A DNA stretch of 64,000 nucleotides from Ophioderma brevispina (Eukaryota > Echinodermata > Ophiuroidea > Amphilepidida > Ophiodermatidae): positions 32,037 through 96,036 of the forward strand of contig JAMKCH010072295.1 of assembly GCA_023653785.1 (NCBI GenBank), read 5' to 3'. The translations under genes were made by a program, and so were the position numbers. Shown here piece by piece: positions 11,706 to 23,939 of the stretch. The number at the start of each line of letters is the position of its first letter. Position 1 is the stretch's first letter. The notes under the pieces are model-generated. The model was not told where the DNA came from. It saw nothing but the letters and a program-made list of their open reading frames with translations, and did no database searches.

Positions 11706-12509
11706 ACACACTTCTCCTGGGTTTTACGTTATATACTCGCTTTGTTGCTTAACCTCTACGCATCCAGTTACGATAGGAGGGCGTCAACGATGGCTTCAAT
11801 ATAAACTATCAGTGTAAAAGTTGTCTGTAACGACCGAAGATGGAGCATGACAATTGCGCGTTTATATTTGCCCGCCTTGGGGACAATTGCGAAGAGTTCG
11901 ACATCTGAATTTCGTTTAAATCGCATTATATAGCGTGATGGATAGGTAGCCCTAACCGAAGTCCGAATTTACGTAAATCCGAAAAGAGTATACCATGGAT
12001 TCTAACATTCACAAATACTTTCACTCATCATTGCCTGTTCAAATCGATAGTATATCCTTACTTCAGTCTTTGTTTCAACAATTGGTTAAGTAGCACAGTA
12101 CGCCTTCGACTTAACAAATTCTGACTTCAGTAGGAAGTGAATGGATGTGCTGTATGTCGTTCTTACTGTGCTAGTAACGATTGTTATGGAAGAAAAGGCA
12201 TCGTCTTGCTCTGCATCGGGTAAACATTCCGACATTTTTCGTTATGTTGTTAAAACGGATTCCTTAGTACTGGATGGATTTCTTACGCGAACGCGCCGCC
12301 TGCACTTGAGGATAAATCGAAGGAGTCATCAACTTCATTTGAAGAATACTAGACTCCAGATGCTCGTCATTTTGATTGTCTGTGGTGAGACGATTTGATT
12401 CTAAACGGGGGCCCCCACAACAACAGGGGAGCAAAGATGTGAACATGGTGTTTCCTTGGGAGTATGGCATTATTAATGTACTTAATTTGATCGGGTAAGC
12501 ATTTACAAT
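11706..12509. other. Unassigned DNA
   Basis: No gene supported. An 85-codon plus frame at 12,141-12,398 (start MDVLYVVLTVLVTIVMEEKA) begins with a hydrophobic stretch but has no further support. Confidence 0.4.
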
Positions 12510-13384
12510 CTAATTGGCTTTTGAGTTGTGCATGATTAGTACCAGTGGTGTGCGATGTTCCTTTGTGGCCGCATTCGGGCGTGTAATTGGTATTCATTCA
12601 CAGACTTCATACTTCGGGGTGTCTTAGTGGTTTGTGTGCAAGTGTAAATTATATTGGTGGGTTGTGTAAATTATAATCGCCCCCATAATTTCTGAGAACA
12701 AATGGCATGTCTGCGTCTTTGTATGCGTATATCGATGGATTCCCGTGTCATGAGTTTGCAACCTACTTCCGGTTACGCGCGTAGCCAAATTTGTTTTCAA
12801 ATCACTGTCGAAAGTTGAATATTGTGTTCGATTAGTATCTGCGGTGATGAGATGTGCTTTTATGACGCATTTGTGTGTTTAATTGGTATTCGTTTTCAGT
12901 CCTTCATACTCACGGGGTGTTCCTGATTGTGTTTGTGTGCAAGTGTATTAATGTGAGTTGTGTGAATTATAATCGCCGGCATAATTTCTAAAACAAATGG
13001 CACTACGCGTCTGTTGAATTGCATGGGACTCTCCCGTGTGTCAAGCGTTTCGCAACACACTTCTGGGTTTACGCGCGTTGCAGAATTGGTTTCACGAAAT
13101 CATGACGATGAGATTGCGATTATCAGTGGTAGCGGGTGTTCTGTTTGGCGCATTCATGCGTGTAGGTGGTGTTTTCGTTTCTATACTCATGCTCATTGGG
13201 GGTTGTCTGAGTGTGTTTGTTGCAGTGTTGATATGGCTGAGTGGTGTGAATTATATTCGCCGTCCATAATTTCCTGAATCAAATGGCACGCACGCGTGTT
13301 TTGAGATGGCATTCCCGGTGGTCAGCGTTCGTCGCACACTTCCGGGTTTACGCGCGTACAGAATTTGCTTCAGAATCATTGACG
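12510..13384. repeat. Tandem repeat, three diverged units of about 290 bp
   Basis: Three successive units share an ordered set of words. GCATT-GTGT-AATTGGTATTC-like sequence occurs at about 12,572, 12,867 and 13,150. CGGGGTGT or GGGGGTTGT with TGTGTTTGTG occurs next. Then comes CATAATTTC-AA-CAAATGGCA, and then TTACGCGCGT at about 12,770, 13,066 and 13,346. Spacing is 283-295 bp. The units differ by many substitutions and small indels, so the duplication is old. Frames of 77-89 codons inside are not conserved between units, which argues against duplicated exons. Confidence 0.8.
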
Positions 13385-15189
13385 TTTAAGGCTAGTTTTT
13401 CATACGATTTGGACCAGTTTGGATGTCTTTGCGGGACGTCCAAGTTATTTATAATTTCGTTAATTGTTTTAGATTTTTGTCTCCTCTGCTACCACCCCCC
13501 TTATTATAAGGGGTGGGGGCTCAGTTTTAGTATAAGTTATGTCCTTCTGTAGTATATATTTTGCCTGATGCTTGGGGCAGTCCTGAGTTTGCTACTTTCC
13601 GTCTACATGTTATTGTCCAGTGCAACCCCTTAGATATGGGTTATGTTATGACGATTCCGTAAGTTGATTGCTGGAAGTGAGTTTTATCTTCATCTGTCGA
13701 GTTATCCTCGGGTTCGTTTTTTCCAAATAGTTTTACTAATTTTATTCAATACGTCTTCTAAACAGTTTCAATACGGATTGAATTTTATTTTGATGTTCTT
13801 AGCCTGGCGTTCACTAAGTTTTTAATGATCGTCAGCCTTAAAACCAAGTACCTTTTGTGGTAAAGTGAATCGTTTTGGTTCATCTTCTGGATTTTTAATT
13901 TCGTATAATTTTTCCACCAAACTGTCGGGAATTCCTCTTTTGTATCCGTCCTTTAATGCCTCCTTACGGCCATTTCTAATTTTGGCTAGACTTCACTTGC
14001 AGCTTTGCTATAGTGGGGCGTTTGTGTGGAGTATACTTTACTGTGTAGTTCAGTATCGCTTGGGCTTTACTTGTATACTCTTACAATCGAAGATGTAAGA
14101 TTGTAGCGGGTTACGCAACGTTGGAGGTTTTGTCCTAAATCTTCGGTATCATATCAGTGAATAATAGGAGTGCTTCTCGCTCTTCTTCGCCTCTCAGGCC
14201 ACGTTGAACTATTCATCTCAAACTGTGAACCGTAGAATTAAGCTTGATGTTTGTGGTAAATGAGTTTTTACAGCTATGATGGCTTGTTTTTAACAAGCGC
14301 CCAGTTTTTTGGTTTAAGATTGGCGCCGGTTTTGGAAATAACATTTTTTAAGATTTGAAAAATAATACATTTAGAGGGATCTTACATTCAGTTCGTCAAC
14401 GTGCTTTCATATTTGTCATAAGTTCTAATAGTAAATGTTTTTTTCTTTATCATTTAATGGTGTATTATGTGCAATTCAAGATATTTGTTAGGTACTGTGT
14501 GCTCCGTCGCTTGCTTTGTTTTTGTTTTCTATTTTTTGCAGGGGAATTCTTGAGCGGCCGTCTGGAGTTGGAGCTATCTATTGTGGCTGCCTCCATTGCC
14601 TGCATTTGAACTACTTTGAAGCAATATACGGTATCGCGCTAATCGTCTGGAAGTAAGAATCCTGGAACTGGACCTACACTCCATTTACGCTTACTGGGCT
14701 GCTAGTTTCAAAACCTCCTGGTGTTATCTGTTCAGTATGCCAATCAAAAGGTTTTTTATATGTGTTTTGTGAGCTGTCAGCTCCGCAATTCTATAGGGAG
14801 GACTAAGTACTGCAACTGGTTGTTTAAATTCGACTCAGATGACTCAAAAGACGTCATCCATAGGTTGGCTCTTGCTATTAATCTTACAAATTTTTAAGAG
14901 ATTTTAATGCTTGAATCGTAAGCTCTTCGGTGACATTTTCGGCCAGGAAAAAGATTACCCACTAAATTACATAACGTAATTTAATGAAATGTTACTGGGA
15001 GCTCGATTTAGTTGGAGCGAGGTTTTCTTGCAAAATTTGATCGTGTATTTCTTGGAATCTTGCGTCAGCGTGTTGAAAGTTTCGTTGTGTTTGATTCATT
15101 AAACTGAATAATGGGAGACATCGCGGTACAAAAAGGAAGGCTTCGGCGCTAATTACTGTACCCGTTTCTTCTGCAACATCAGCGTAGCA
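13385..15189. other. Unassigned DNA; isolated splice-acceptor-like site near 14,541
   Basis: No repeat or domain recognised. TTTGTTTTCTATTTTTTGCAG ending at about 14,541 resembles a strong 3' splice site and is followed by a 22-codon frame ending at 14,609. Nothing else supports an exon. Frames of 77-89 codons are unremarkable. Confidence 0.4.
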
Positions 15190-15660
15190 CTAGTGGGAGT
15201 TGGTTCTGATCGCCAACTAAATCTCAGGCTAGAGCTATTAGGCAATTGTCAAATATTTCTCGATGTCGGACATACGCAAGCGGGTTGTTTGTTCGAGTCT
15301 GAATGTTCAAGCTCCCGCCAGTCAATACCAGTTCAAGTACAACTACTACGCAAGGGACTGTTTCGGGTAATTCCGCTTCGATTCAACCTAATGCCCAAGC
15401 AATATGTCCGTGGGAAGCCAAAACATCGCAACTAACTGCATACGGCGATTCCTCCTACTCTGTGATACCAGCGTCGGCGTCCCCGTAGTTGATAACCAAC
15501 AAACACTACAGGGTCAAGCACGTCAATCAACCCCTTTGCCGTTCATTCCTGCGGCATTGCGGCGGCTAATTCTTCAGAGCTAATGCAAAGTCAGGTTCCG
15601 TCGAATTCTGTGCCAGTATCACGACAGTCATACCATCGGCAGCAGGTTCTTTAGGGTCAT
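15190..15660 (+). pseudogene. Ser/Thr/Gln-rich coding relic, possibly gag-like
   Basis: The frame at 15,303-15,488 encodes TSSSTTTTQGTVSGNSASIQ-type low-complexity protein. After a frameshift, a second frame from about 15,508 continues in the same style (Ser/Gln/Asn/Pro-rich) to about 15,654. Continuity of composition across the shift suggests one former coding region. Low-complexity N-termini are common in retroelement gag proteins, but no zinc knuckle or other diagnostic motif is visible, so family assignment is a guess. Confidence 0.25.
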
Positions 15661-16724
15661 GCGGGAACGAGTTAAGGTCAGATCATAAGTTTGGCCGTTA
15701 ACACGGTCAATTAGGACTCTGGTGGTGGGGACTCTAGAATCTATACCTGGAAGGAAAAACCGCAACCTCAGTGGTGTGGGGGGGGGCGTATTAGTGGGAA
15801 GGGCTTAAGGGGTGCGAAGATTGAAGGAGTGCCACCGCATTTCCAACCACTATCATCATTGCTTCTTGGTACAAACAATATTTTCCGCACTCCTTGCTCT
15901 ATTATGAAGGTCTCCCCCTTTTGGAATAGAAATGGACACAATTAATAGGGAATTATGTCCACACACGGCGGTTTATATAGTCGGATGCGTTACCTAGGAG
16001 GGAGTTATAGAGGGGAGGTCAAGACGGTGCAGGGAGAAGGTGTATCAACAATTGTTGACTCCATCAATAATGCCATCCTATTTTAGGAAGTTGGGGAAGG
16101 CGCATGTCATCAGGCAAGCGCTATTTTTTATCCCAATGCAAGGGCATTTATATTTTGATGATGTATCTGTCTGATGAGGTCAGCAATCACTAATTCCGCA
16201 GCTGGTGTGATTCCCTTCTGTTGTCACAAAACGACTTCCCAGGTCAATTTCAATTTCCTCCTAAGTAATTTAGGTAACCGGTTTCGATTTTCTTGGCCAT
16301 CTCGGGGGAGGGGGATGGGGGGGGGTAATTAAGCACGTTCCAGCTTTTGAAACTTGGTGGCCGAAATTTAACATCAGAATGGCAAACAATGGTGGTGAAT
16401 TAAGTATGCTTAAGATTTATATTAAATTGTATTATTCTTTACAGGAACCATATTTGTAACTAGCTAAGAAGAGATCTTATTTTCTTCAACTCAGCAAGTG
16501 TTCCTCATTTGATAAGGATTGAACTTAATGAAGCCCCCCCCCCCCCCCCCCCCTAATTATTTCTTTCAGCTTTATTAATGACAAGAAGTCTGACCCTCTA
16601 TCCATTTGTTCTAACTTTACTTTAATGCTTAGTAGATAAACTGATTGTAAATAATTTTTAAGGGGGGGAAAATTTAATGACAGTATGAATAGAGCTACTT
16701 CATTATCAAAAATTTGGTAAATTC
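15661..16724. other. Unassigned DNA with homopolymer runs
   Basis: G-runs near 15,779 and 16,318 and a C-run (about 16,534-16,552) are present. No coding or RNA signal was seen. Confidence 0.5.
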
Positions 16725-16980
16725 GCGTAGGAAGAGTTTTCCTGCCACTGTGTATGGTGCTAATTGTTAAGGAGGCTTTTCCTTTCTGTCACGTCCAACA
16801 TTTTGGCTGTGGAAGGGTTTTCCAAGCATAAGTTGTTTGATATGGCTACATGTATCAGAGAAGAGTTTTCTCATGCCATTGTGGATCTTGTATGCAATTT
16901 TCCTGCAAGATGGAATTCCTCTTTGCAAAACCCCTAACTAAATTCATTGTTTACTTTATGGAAGATTTTCCGATTGATTG
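16725..16980. repeat. Degenerate short tandem array around GGAAG-GTTTTCC
   Basis: The near-palindromic word GGAAG(A/G)GTTTTCC and variants occur at about 16,730, 16,770, 16,812, 16,860 and 16,960, roughly 40-50 bp apart, with partly shared TGCCA-TGTG-AT sequence between. It reads as an old, eroded minisatellite. Confidence 0.4.
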
Positions 16981-19075
16981 TCCAGCTCCTAATTCATATG
17001 ATGAATAAACCAACCTTGCTCTGCGCATGTCAGATGCGTTATTGCTAAAGTTTGCGTCTATGCCTTATTCTTTGGTCTTGGGCAATCACGAAATTCTGTA
17101 AATTTGGTAATTTTTCCTGCAGACCGGGACAGCCACAAGTCTCTGTTCGGACAACGCTCTAATGCCAGTGATGGCCAATTTCCCCTCCCCTTCCTCACTG
17201 CCTCCAAAGGGCAGGGAAGAACACAATTAAGAAATCTAGGTTGCAAAGCGACCCCCGCCGGCCTGCCTGTTCACACATCATTATGTTTCTTTTGTTCAAC
17301 TTTCTATTTAAAAAAAATCAGCTGCAAAGTCACTCTTTTCATGTCATGTTTTTCGTCTTCCCTTTCACACTTGAGAAAAACCGCACGATCGATGTATCAA
17401 ATGGGATGTTCCATTACGAATAGGGGTGTGCTTCGAAATGTTCACTAACAATGCAAAATATGGAAACATGTTTTGGGCTTTATTCAACACATATTCCCGA
17501 AAAATAAATTTTTTTGATTAATAGTCGAGTATATGGGCTTCAATATTTATGTTCAGGCAATAATAGCTGTAGCAACCATGCTCATTGTATAACGTCTAAC
17601 CTATTTCTACATGCCTCCAAACAGTGATCAGAAAACGATTACTGCAGGGCATTAAACGTTGGTATGACCGGCTTCGACCAATACAAACGCTAATCCCTAA
17701 TGATGTGTGAACCAGGGTGAACAAATGATAATAAAGGAAAGGATTGTTCATGTCAAAGGTCAGCATGCTCCACCCTACTCGCGATCTCGTTCGTAAAGAA
17801 TGTTTTTATTTTGCGTCAAAAAATTCTTGCTACGGGGATGTCGATATTGTTGGTAAGGACAAGTGTCAACCCTGGTGCTTTTTTTTTACAGATTTCTGAT
17901 TTTTGCACCAATTTACACATCAAACTGGTTCATAGTTACCAATAAAGGTTAACCACTGCAGACAATCCTGAGCTGTATTTTTTGCGAGTTAAAACAGCTA
18001 TTTGACCATTTAACAGTCACAAAAAATACGCTGGTATGAAACGGCGGGAATTAAGCACATTTCACGCCGTCAGGCGAAAGGTGCAGCATCGCGTCGCGGC
18101 GGGGAATTTTTGAGCGTAATGAAGCGTCGCGTGTATGTACGTTGCGCGACGCATAGTGGGAAAACGAAAAATAATATTGAAAATGTAAACAAAGCGCCAA
18201 TTAAACCAGATGAAATTTCAATTTCTGCTAATTTGGAGTTAGAGACAAAAATAGTTGATTCAAAGTGCATAAAGATGTATTTTGCCCACTTGCACAACAT
18301 ACTCAATTTTGAAGTTCAAAATAAAGTTATTTGAGAAAGGGACAGCTGAAATGGCGTGAAAAGTCACTTTTATTACTAAAACACGGATTTTCTCAATGTT
18401 CAATTTCGCAAAATTTGGCAATTTCAGAAAAGATACTCAAAATACGAAGGAAAAGTAAAGGTTTAAACTTCCTCGTAGCAACGTCTTCTTAGGGAGGTTT
18501 CTCAATTTTTCATTTTTCGATTTCTAACTAAAGATATTCTCCCAATAGAACTCAAATTTCGGAAAAGAAAAAGTAAAAATCCACTTTTTTGAATTTTTCC
18601 TTATTATTCGAAAAGTAAGCTCGATTTTCAAAAAATGAAAAAACCCGCCCTAGACAAATTTGTCTTTTTCTAAAAAAATAACATAAGAAATCATGGAAAA
18701 TTCAAATTGTTTTTGTTTGTGCTGAAAATTTTGGGGCAAAATCGTGTTTTTAGATTTCTCAAAAACGGAAAGTTTACTTTAACTGATGCCATCATCGGGT
18801 TCATAGTCCAATTCTTATAGAAAGGATACTTTTACATACAATAATCAAGATTGGCAAAGTACAAACCAAAATTGATACTCGGAAACTCAAGGTCACACTG
18901 CCTTAAGACGGCAAATCGAACGCTCAGGTTGCGGAAGACATTTCAGAAGATATTGAGGCTGGAACGATGCCAAAGTGTATATGACCCAAATCCGTATGTA
19001 CATTGCCTTGTGGCGTTCCTTTACGGGATTAGCAAAAGGATATATTTGCTAGGTACGACTTTTAGTTAAATCGCT
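16981..19075. other. Unassigned DNA
   Basis: A 114-codon frame (17,104-17,448) follows an acceptor-like TTTTTCCTGCAG ending at about 17,122 but has no known domain. A CpG-rich patch lies at about 18,063-18,160. 18,360-18,800 is very AT-rich. No gene can be supported. Confidence 0.4.
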
Positions 19076-19390
19076 ATAGCCCATAGTGGTTCAGGTCATC
19101 CTGGGGTAAAATTACCCAATGCTCAGATTTTGATGAAACTGGTGAGAAGGGTTGTATTGCTCAACAGGATCCAAAAAATGTATGCTTTTGACGTGTGTGT
19201 TGGCAATTACATAGCAAAGTCCAGGTCTACATGGGGTCTATGGGGTCACCCGAACTTTCTGGATGTCGCAATGGTGATATCAAAAGATCAAGTAAAATGC
19301 ATTTTCTGTTTCCGTATGACACAAGGAATCATTTGACACACTTTCAAACACATCGGAGCATGTACCACCAAGTCACTTGAAAACCATTAC
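19076..19390. repeat. Dispersed repeat R1, partial copy
   Basis: The phrase GGTTCA-GGTCATCCTGGGGTAA followed by a CTC-GATTTTGATGAAACT-like stretch (about 19,090-19,142) matches the left arm of the 34.4-35.3 kb foldback (about 34,674-34,730). CGGAGCATG near 19,352 matches its inner part less well. Confidence 0.6.
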
Positions 19391-20149
19391 TGGGCTATAC
19401 CGCTTTAACTCAAAGGTTGGAAACACTAGGCAAAGATATACTTTTTCTAATCCTTAAGACGAGAGAAAACGCGTTAGTGTACAGTAAAACACAATTTGAC
19501 TCGATTTTTTAATTTTCCATGTCACTAAACATTTTCCGCCTGGAAGAAGGGGGCATCAGTAGGAAAAATTTGCACCCCATCATTTTATGAACAGTTTAGG
19601 TCCGATTTGAAACCCAAAACAGCAAACCAAAATTCAATTTTAGGCATGATTGATGCTTATGAGCAAACCTTTCGTTTTATCCATGGTAAACTTGGGTCTT
19701 ACTTTTTCCTCTTGATAATTTGGTAAGTGGAAACAATCTCAGACAGGTTCAGTTTAACGTGTGCATGAACTTCTTATAGTCACAATTAGCGTCGTTATTT
19801 TCTAGAATTGAATCCCGGTCGATTATTCAATCTTCGTTAAACTCGCAATATCTCCCCTTGTTATGGGTATCTTTTAAAACAATATCTATTACAGATTGAT
19901 TCTGCACTTTTTTATTGAACTGTCAAAATTGTGGGCAAATGATAAGATATATCGGTGATCAATATGCTGAAGTACTGTATTTCAGTTATTTGTTAATTAT
20001 TGTCATAATCGTAGCCACTGGATCAGTAAGTTGTTGGGTTGAACATATAGTTGGTATAAGTGAGTATGAGTACATCTAGTCCAAATAATTGTGAGTAGGT
20101 CCTGAGTATCATCTTTAGTAGCTCAATATGAATCTCCAATAATGTTTGA
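19391..20149. other. Unassigned AT-rich DNA
   Basis: No repeat, RNA gene or coding signal was seen. Confidence 0.5.
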
Positions 20150-20310
20150 TGTAGGTCATGAGCCATAACCGAAACCCTGCACCCGGGGATTTTTGGGGAC
20201 CACTCTTTGGAACAACTTATACATATAGCTATCAAAATCAGGTTGTCTGCAAAAATCCCCAATCCTGGGTTAAAGAGTGAGGGCGGCTTTTTCAAAATGG
20301 CGGCCAATAA
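20150..20310 (-). repeat. Dispersed repeat R2, copy 1
   Basis: The reverse complement of this segment matches 23,530-23,670. Shared words are GGGGATTTTTGCAGACAACC, a CCAAAAATCCC-GGGTG phrase and a TTTAACCCAGG or TTTAACCAGGG phrase. The two copies lie about 3.3 kb apart in opposite orientation. The 94-codon minus frame at 20,023-20,307 covers this repeat and is not called. Confidence 0.65.
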
Positions 20311-21499
20311 TCACTTTGAATGACCTTTTGTGACAATATCTTAATTTTTGATCAATTCAGGCACTAGGTGAGACTAGTCGCACCAAAACACACCAAGGAT
20401 TAGTTGAAACACGTTTGGCATGCTAAACCTGCCTCTAGAGGGCGTCATATTCAAATGGCCACCAAAACAATGAAACACCCTATATTTATATCAGTTAATG
20501 CCTCTTTTAAAGCAAAATGCCGGTGTCACCTATTATATACGTTGTCATGCCCTGTAGATTAGTTTGAGCTAAAGTAAACCACTTTAAAAATGAAGTAGTA
20601 TAGTTAGCCTTTCAAGTGTAGATGTGTATATATTAGAGGGCGCTTATGTAAAGATGGTCTATGATTTACTATACACTAGACCACAGAACCACAGCCTCCT
20701 TAATCTCTGATCACCTTGAAACCGCATAACCCTGGTTTCTTGAGTCTTGACGTGTTGACGGATGGTTACTAAGTGAGCAACAAGCTTCCTACTACACCTG
20801 CTTGCGAGAGCTTTCAGAAGTAAGGAGTGTACGCGAAGAGACGCAACCAAAACGCGTCCACATACGTGTTTTGTTTAAGAAATTAATAACACACACAGAT
20901 GGTTGGTTGTGGTCTATGTGGGCTCAGGGATGGAATGCCCCAGAGGGGAGCGTTGCTCATGCCTCTTCCTTGTTCGGCATCTGGTTCCGGCGACCGGCCC
21001 TGAAGAGTGCGGGCGCCGGTCGTTTGTCTGGAAAGACAAACTTTGGAATTGGCGCCACAGGATGCAGATGTCAAAGGGAGACTCAAAGTGCCTTTATATG
21101 GGCTCGCCCCTTATTATGAGGAGAACCATCAGCGCGAAATTCCATCGGGGCACAGTTGGATGCTTTTTCCATTTGCGCGCCGTGCCAGCGTCACCCTTGT
21201 GACCGGCCTGGAGCGGTCCTGGAGCACTGTGATAGTCATGTTTACTTAGGGGTCCATTGGGGACTGCACTCTCTTATAGACCCACATCGGGAAGCAGTGT
21301 GACGTTGCTATGGAGGGGCAAGGGGAGGGGGACATGCCCGGACACCACCTCAGGGGGCACTGAAATTATGTTTCAGAAAAATAAAATAAAAATACTGTTG
21401 TGATTTTGATGTTTATTGTTACAGCAGTTAGAGTAAATCTGCTCAAGATAGTGAGTAAAACTGAAGATCTCTCCAAAGGCACTCAAAAATTACTAAAAA
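20311..21499. other. Unassigned DNA, GC-rich from about 20,900
   Basis: From about 20,900 to 21,250 GC content rises and plus-strand frames of 80-105 codons overlap in all three phases. None matches a domain I know. It may be a decayed element body, but no diagnostic motif is visible. Confidence 0.35.
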
Positions 21500-21880
21500 A
21501 TGAGAGGTTCCGGGGCTCCGTCACCGTGACCACCGCCAGATGTAGTACAGTTCATCTGCGTCAAGATAATGCGGCTAATGAGAACTCTCCGACGCCACTC
21601 AAACATGCTATTTAGCTCAAGAGCTTCCACAGGATCCGACATGGACCCCGCCAGCGGTATAGTATATCATTAGCTCATGATTGTGAGATAACCGAGAGCT
21701 TCAGGAGCGCTGAAAAATGATAAAAAACCCAAGGGCTTCTGGGGGATCCGCCCTGGACCCCACAACGTCAGCATAGTTTCATCTGCTTCAAGATAAGGAC
21801 ATTAACCTTCTCCGAAAAGCACTCGAACTGTTAAAATCAAGAGCTTCCGGGGTTCTGCCCTGAACCCCACAAGGGGATTC
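21500..21880. repeat. Tandem GC-rich repeat, unit about 100-120 bp, four copies
   Basis: A phrase of the form AGAGCTTCC-GGG-TCCGCCCTGGACCCC occurs at about 21,502, 21,619, 21,741 and 21,840. Between copies, CATCTGC-TCAAGATAA and AAGCACTC-AA recur. The first copy is the most changed. GGGGCTCCGCCCC-like cores are strongly self-complementary. Confidence 0.65.
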
Positions 21881-23529
21881 CCCATTACCAGGTGTGCAAA
21901 CATGCCCTGAGATCGACGGAGCTTGCCCTGTGCTGCCAGGTGTGAGCATGCTTGCCCTGTATGGAAGGGGTCAGCCCAGAAGATTGACCCGTCGTTGGAT
22001 GCCTATTGCCGGGCTTGTCGCGGGGTGTTTTCGGCCAGCTCAGCGGCCAACTTATACATGCAGCCAGCGTAGCATGCATGAGCAGAGCTGCCAAATATCT
22101 ATATGGAGCGCCCTGTGTTTGTACCGCCTTAGGTCAAGGGGTGTTTCTAGCCAGTCCGGTCATCTTTGAACTAGTCTCCAAGGAGTTTGGGGGAAGGTGG
22201 GCTTGTGGAAAGAAAGAATTGCTGTCAACCAAGTGGAATCTATTGGTATTGATGGCTTGTCGTGGGCTGAGTGCGGTTTTTTGTCTCAGCTGAGTGAGAT
22301 CCAGAATCGGCCGATTTAAGGTTTCCTGGCAGAAGTAAGGCTACCTGGAAAGCGATCAGGACATGGAGCATTTTGGTCTGCCCATGTTGGTGCAACAATG
22401 CAAAACAAGGACCTGCAGAATTCAGTTGAAGCAGGCCAGACATGTACCACCTCTGGTAGAATCACATTGAAACACTGTGTTTGATACGATAAGAAGAATT
22501 TCAAATTTTAATAAATCATTGGCGATCTTGAAGCAATTGCTGTTTCCTTGGTATACGAAGCTTAAATGCAGCTCATTTGATTTTCAGAAATGATCTTCTC
22601 TTCCTCCTCCCTTTGAGTAATGTCTTGTCTTCTTCTGTATTCACGATTAATCTTTCTCTACTATTATGTCAGATGACAACTCTTGTGGCATCAATTCTCA
22701 TGATGGCCACTTGTATCTCGTGCACCATTAATTTAACTTCCAACCATGATCATTGTGAGGAATTTTTGCGGCTCTGCAGCATCTGAATGGTCCCAAATCA
22801 GGGCTTGATAATTTGGTTCTCTGGATTTGAATCCTCAACAAATCTTGTCCGAGTGATCTGGCCAACATCAGTCGATTTACGAGGCTTAGAAGGGCATCTG
22901 ATTATATTGTCACGTTTTGACTTACCCTCGTTCTACCAGAGTCATTTTGTAACAAATCCAGACCCCCCCCCCCCCGTCGTGATTTTCGTTACTGAAATTC
23001 GATTCCTGTAAATTTACCACCAGGGTGTAGCTTAGAGTTTTTCGTTCCATTGGGTATCAACTAGGTGCCCAACAATCCCCATTCTGACGTCATAGTGACG
23101 TCATATGTTGAGGAAAGTATGAAATATACTGAATATAGGGTGGTGGAAAATTGATATTTTGCAATTTAGCGACTCAAAAAACATTTATTAACACTAAAAT
23201 GCTCTTATTTTTTTTTTAATTTTTTAGGTTTTTTCATTTTCCATCAAGTAGAGCCAAAAAAACGCAGGAAAATGGATATTCCTAACCAGTTTTGGCGAAA
23301 AATTGAATTTTCCCTATGTGGGTCTATGGAAATTGACAAATTTTGCACATGCGAACTTTATGGACGTCATTGGGAACGTAAGGCAGGATGTTGGTACTCA
23401 TTTGGTATAAATGGAAAGAGGAGGGACCCATAGATATCCCTTGGTACCAAAATCAAGGCTCTGTGTATTCTGTTGTGTTTTGTGCTAGGCATGTTGTTAC
23501 TTCTCTCCCGAAGGAGGGTTGGGTTGCAT
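21881..23529. other. Unassigned DNA with coding-like patches
   Basis: Around 22,165-22,318 one frame reads like protein (ERIAVNQVESIGIDGLSWAE and onward to a stop). At about 21,975-22,065 another reads QKIDPSLDAYCRACRGVFSA. They are in different frames, short, and match nothing I can name. A C-run is at about 22,964-22,976. 23,040-23,370 is AT-rich. Confidence 0.3.
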
Positions 23530-23670
23530 TTTGGCAGCCATTTGAAAAATGCGCCCGTCAACGTTTAACCAGGGTGGGGATTTTTGCAGACAACCAGAAT
23601 TCAATTGCTTATGGTATAAGCTTCACAAAAATGGTTGTCTCCAAAAATCCCAGGGTGGGGGGAAAGGTCG
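23530..23670 (+). repeat. Dispersed repeat R2, copy 2
   Basis: Matches the reverse complement of 20,150-20,310 (see there). It contains GGGGATTTTTGCAGACAACC at about 23,575 and CCAAAAATCCCAGGGTGGGG at about 23,641. The 104-codon frame at 23,388-23,702 spans it and is not called. Confidence 0.65.
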
Positions 23671-23939
23671 GAGGTCGTAAGTCGCCGGAGAACAATCGGT
23701 AGTCACTTCGTCGATCTATGAGTGGGAACGGCTCTCGTTTACGACAAGGGGGATTTTTCAGCGTGACTATGTTCGGACCAAGGGATTGTGTGCTTATTCA
23801 GGTATTGGGAAAGGGAGCAATATCCCCCGCTCTGAAAACTAGGCGGTGAGAGGTGAGCTGACACAGACAGAGCAACGAGCACTTTGCAGAAACAAGGTCA
23901 GTGCGACCCTGAGAAAACGGCTATGGATCTATAATATTG

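Noticed and set aside
11609..14890. Match of GTCATCCATAGG-TTGGC at 11,611 and 14,856 as LTR pair
   Set aside because: Similarity covers about 35 bp only and does not extend into either flank.
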